Origin: Candidatus Aerophobota bacterium
Lineage (GTDB): Bacteria > Aerophobota > Aerophobia > Aerophobales > AE-B3A
Assembly: GCA_030610725.1 (NCBI GenBank)
Contig: JAUWRE010000065.1
Location: 1-6,536, forward strand
Reading direction: 5' to 3'
Length of the DNA stretch: 6,536 nt
The position numbers and the translations under genes are program-made. Shown here piece by piece: positions 6,005-6,536 of this stretch. Numbering within the stretch: the first letter of the stretch is position 1; each line of letters begins with the position of its first letter. A model generated the notes under the pieces. It was not told the origin of the DNA. It saw only the letters and a program-made list of their open reading frames with translations, and made no database searches.

Positions 6005-6055
6005 TCCCCTCTCCTTAATCCTCTCCCCCACGGGGAGAGGGATGGGGTGAGGGGA
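6005..6055. repeat. GC-rich imperfect palindrome (dispersed CCCTCTCC-type repeat)
   Basis: The arms 6005-6028 and 6032-6055 pair over 24 positions with a 3-nt loop (CAC). Twenty-two positions pair, three of them as G-U, and there are two mismatches (6018/6042 and 6012/6048). The C-rich left arm and G-rich right arm resemble the widespread intergenic palindromes built of CCCTCTCC and GGGAGAGGG. These give spurious open frames reading like PHPIPLPVGER on one strand, exactly as here on the minus strand. It stands out against AT-rich surroundings, consistent with a transferred or mobile element. No T-run follows on either strand, so it is not a canonical terminator. No target-site duplication is obvious. 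Confidence 0.8.
6032..6054 (+). other. Intramolecular G-quadruplex motif in the palindrome's right arm
   Basis: Four G-runs of 4, 3, 4 and 4 bases (6032-6035, 6039-6041, 6044-6047, 6051-6054) are separated by short loops AGA, AT and TGA. This satisfies the standard G3+N1-7 quadruplex pattern. It lies on the + strand, so it would be present in any read-through RNA from the glycosyltransferase gene towards queD. Folding would compete with the hairpin. Confidence 0.65.
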
Positions 6056-6097
6056 AAAATTAACCATTTAACTACCGGGCTAGCAGGTCAATAAACA

Positions 6098-6165
6098 GCG
6101 AACTACGGACAACGAACGATTTTAGAGGTTTCAATCAATGAACAACGAACAATGAACTATGAACA
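6098..6165. repeat. Two heptamer blocks upstream of queD, consensus AYGAACW
   Basis: Three units start at 6098 (GCGAACT), 6105 (ACGGACA) and 6112 (ACGAACG). After a 19-nt spacer, four more start at 6138, 6145, 6152 and 6159, all ATGAAC or ACGAAC followed by A or T. The second block brings in out-of-frame ATG codons and an in-frame TGA (6160-6162) just ahead of queD. The rest of 6056-6180 shows no gene. Confidence 0.75.
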
Positions 6166-6170
6166 AAAAC

Positions 6171-6174
6171 GGAG
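6171..6174 (+). promoter_or_regulatory. Shine-Dalgarno site deciding the queD start
   Basis: GGAG (6171-6174) lies 6 nt before ATG 6181 but only 3 nt before the adjacent in-frame ATG 6178. ATG 6181 is therefore preferred. The in-frame TGA at 6160-6162 rules out any start further upstream. Confidence 0.65.
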
Positions 6175-6180
6175 AGAATG

Positions 6181-6536
6181 ATGTATGAATTAATGATTAG
6201 AAGTAATTTTGCTGCTGCTCATCAATTAAGAGAAATAGGAGGTAGTTGCGAACAATTACACGGACACACCTGGAAGGTTGAGGTATTCCTTCAAGGGGAA
6301 GAATTAGAAGAAAAAGGAATACTTATGGATTTTAGAGAGGTTAAGAGTATAGTTAAGAAACGGATAGATAAATTGGACCATCACTATTTGAATGACGTTT
6401 TAGAAGGAATGAATCCTACCACCGAGAATCTGGCTAGATATTTATTTGAGAAATTGGAAGAAAGTATATGTTCAGAAGGAGTGAAGTTAAGTAAAATAAG
6501 GGTATGGGAATCCGATGATGCTTGCGTAAGCTATGA
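6181..6536 (+). CDS. queD: 6-carboxy-5,6,7,8-tetrahydropterin synthase (QueD/PTPS family), cut by the right edge
   Basis: T-fold enzyme of the 6-pyruvoyltetrahydropterin synthase superfamily. QueD converts 7,8-dihydroneopterin triphosphate to 6-carboxytetrahydropterin, the second step of queuosine/preQ1 synthesis. The 118 visible residues show the zinc ligands His14 (AAAHQL), His27 and His29 in LHGHTW, and the catalytic Cys23 four residues before the HGH. This is the CxxxHGH pattern of QueD rather than the wider spacing of animal PTPS or the Glu variant of PTPS-III. LDHHYLN (65-71), NPTTENLA (78-85) and VWES with Glu110 are the usual later motifs. The final bases look like a TGA but are out of frame: the frame reads AGC TAT GA-, so the gene continues past the edge, probably by only a few codons. 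No other queuosine gene is visible, and its link to the upstream cassette is unclear. Confidence 0.9.
   Translation, partial: MYELMIRSNFAAAHQLREIGGSCEQLHGHTWKVEVFLQGEELEEKGILMDFREVKSIVKKRIDKLDHHYLNDVLEGMNPTTENLARYLFEKLEESICSEGVKLSKIRVWESDDACVSY

Noticed and set aside
6005..6060. Palindrome as an intrinsic terminator for the glycosyltransferase operon
   Set aside because: The hairpin is strong, but it is followed by AAAAATT on the + strand and has no T-run on the minus strand.
5870..6067. 65-codon minus-strand frame reading PHPIPLPVGER
   Set aside because: This is the familiar spurious translation of the CCCTCTCC/GGGAGAGGG palindrome; the rest covers the heptamers and the GT4 3' end.
6098..6165. 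CRISPR-like array
   Set aside because: The units are 7 nt and contiguous, with no spacers of CRISPR length and no cas genes nearby.
6120..6180. preQ1 riboswitch ahead of queD, prompted by AGAGGTTTC at 6124
   Set aside because: No complementary C-rich arm or A-rich pseudoknot tail of the preQ1-I class follows; the region is instead a heptamer array.
6523..6536. queD ending with the TGA at 6534-6536
   Set aside because: That TGA is out of frame. The reading frame at the edge is AGC TAT GA-, so the gene is truncated by the window.

Overview
This window looks like a stretch of chromosome from an AT-rich, probably anaerobic bacterium that uses tetrahydrofolate (H4F) one-carbon chemistry of the Wood-Ljungdahl or methylotrophic-acetogen type. 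The evidence is a corrinoid methyl-carrier protein, an AcsE-like methyl-H4F:corrinoid methyltransferase, a 5-formyl-H4F cyclo-ligase and an FchA/FTCD-type cyclohydrolase close together. Genes carry Shine-Dalgarno sites and some are coupled by ATGA overlaps. The intergenic DNA is full of short-period repeats, as I would expect from an uncultivated candidate-phylum bacterium (Aerophobota, Omnitrophota or Atribacterota are guesses). The lineage cannot be fixed from the sequence alone.

Layout, all genes on the + strand. (1) Bases 2-283 hold the 3' end of a corrinoid protein gene, closed by a strong intrinsic terminator (358-389). (2) After a short leader with a possible promoter come an AcsE-like methyltransferase (537-1328) and, 3 nt later, 5-formyl-H4F cyclo-ligase (1332-1940). 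(3) A repeat-rich gap of 94 nt leads to the cyclohydrolase/cyclodeaminase (2035-2664). (4) An envelope cassette follows 21 nt downstream: an MJ1255/MurG-like glycosyltransferase (2686-3756), a UPF0104/AglD-type membrane protein (3753-4757) and a GT4 glycosyltransferase (4754-5923). These three genes are joined by 4-nt ATGA overlaps. (5) A gene-free stretch (5924-6180) contains heptamer repeats, a long GC-rich imperfect palindrome and a G-quadruplex motif. (6) A queD-like gene starts at 6181 and runs off the right edge.

Working together: the corrinoid protein would accept a methyl group from an off-window substrate methyltransferase. The AcsE-like enzyme would move it to or from H4F, and FchA and the cyclo-ligase would interconvert the methenyl and formyl forms of the same cofactor. 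The glycosyltransferase/membrane-protein cassette is a separate function, probably synthesis and flipping of a glycolipid or lipid-linked sugar.

The least ordinary signal is outside the genes. Every intergenic gap of appreciable length after the cyclo-ligase gene carries tandem or degenerate repeats with a 7-nt period. The unit sequence differs from array to array, two gene stop codons lie inside such units, and one Shine-Dalgarno is formed by the last unit of an array. No complete new enzymatic system is evident. The heptamer arrays with the palindrome/G-quadruplex element are the best candidates for something undescribed.
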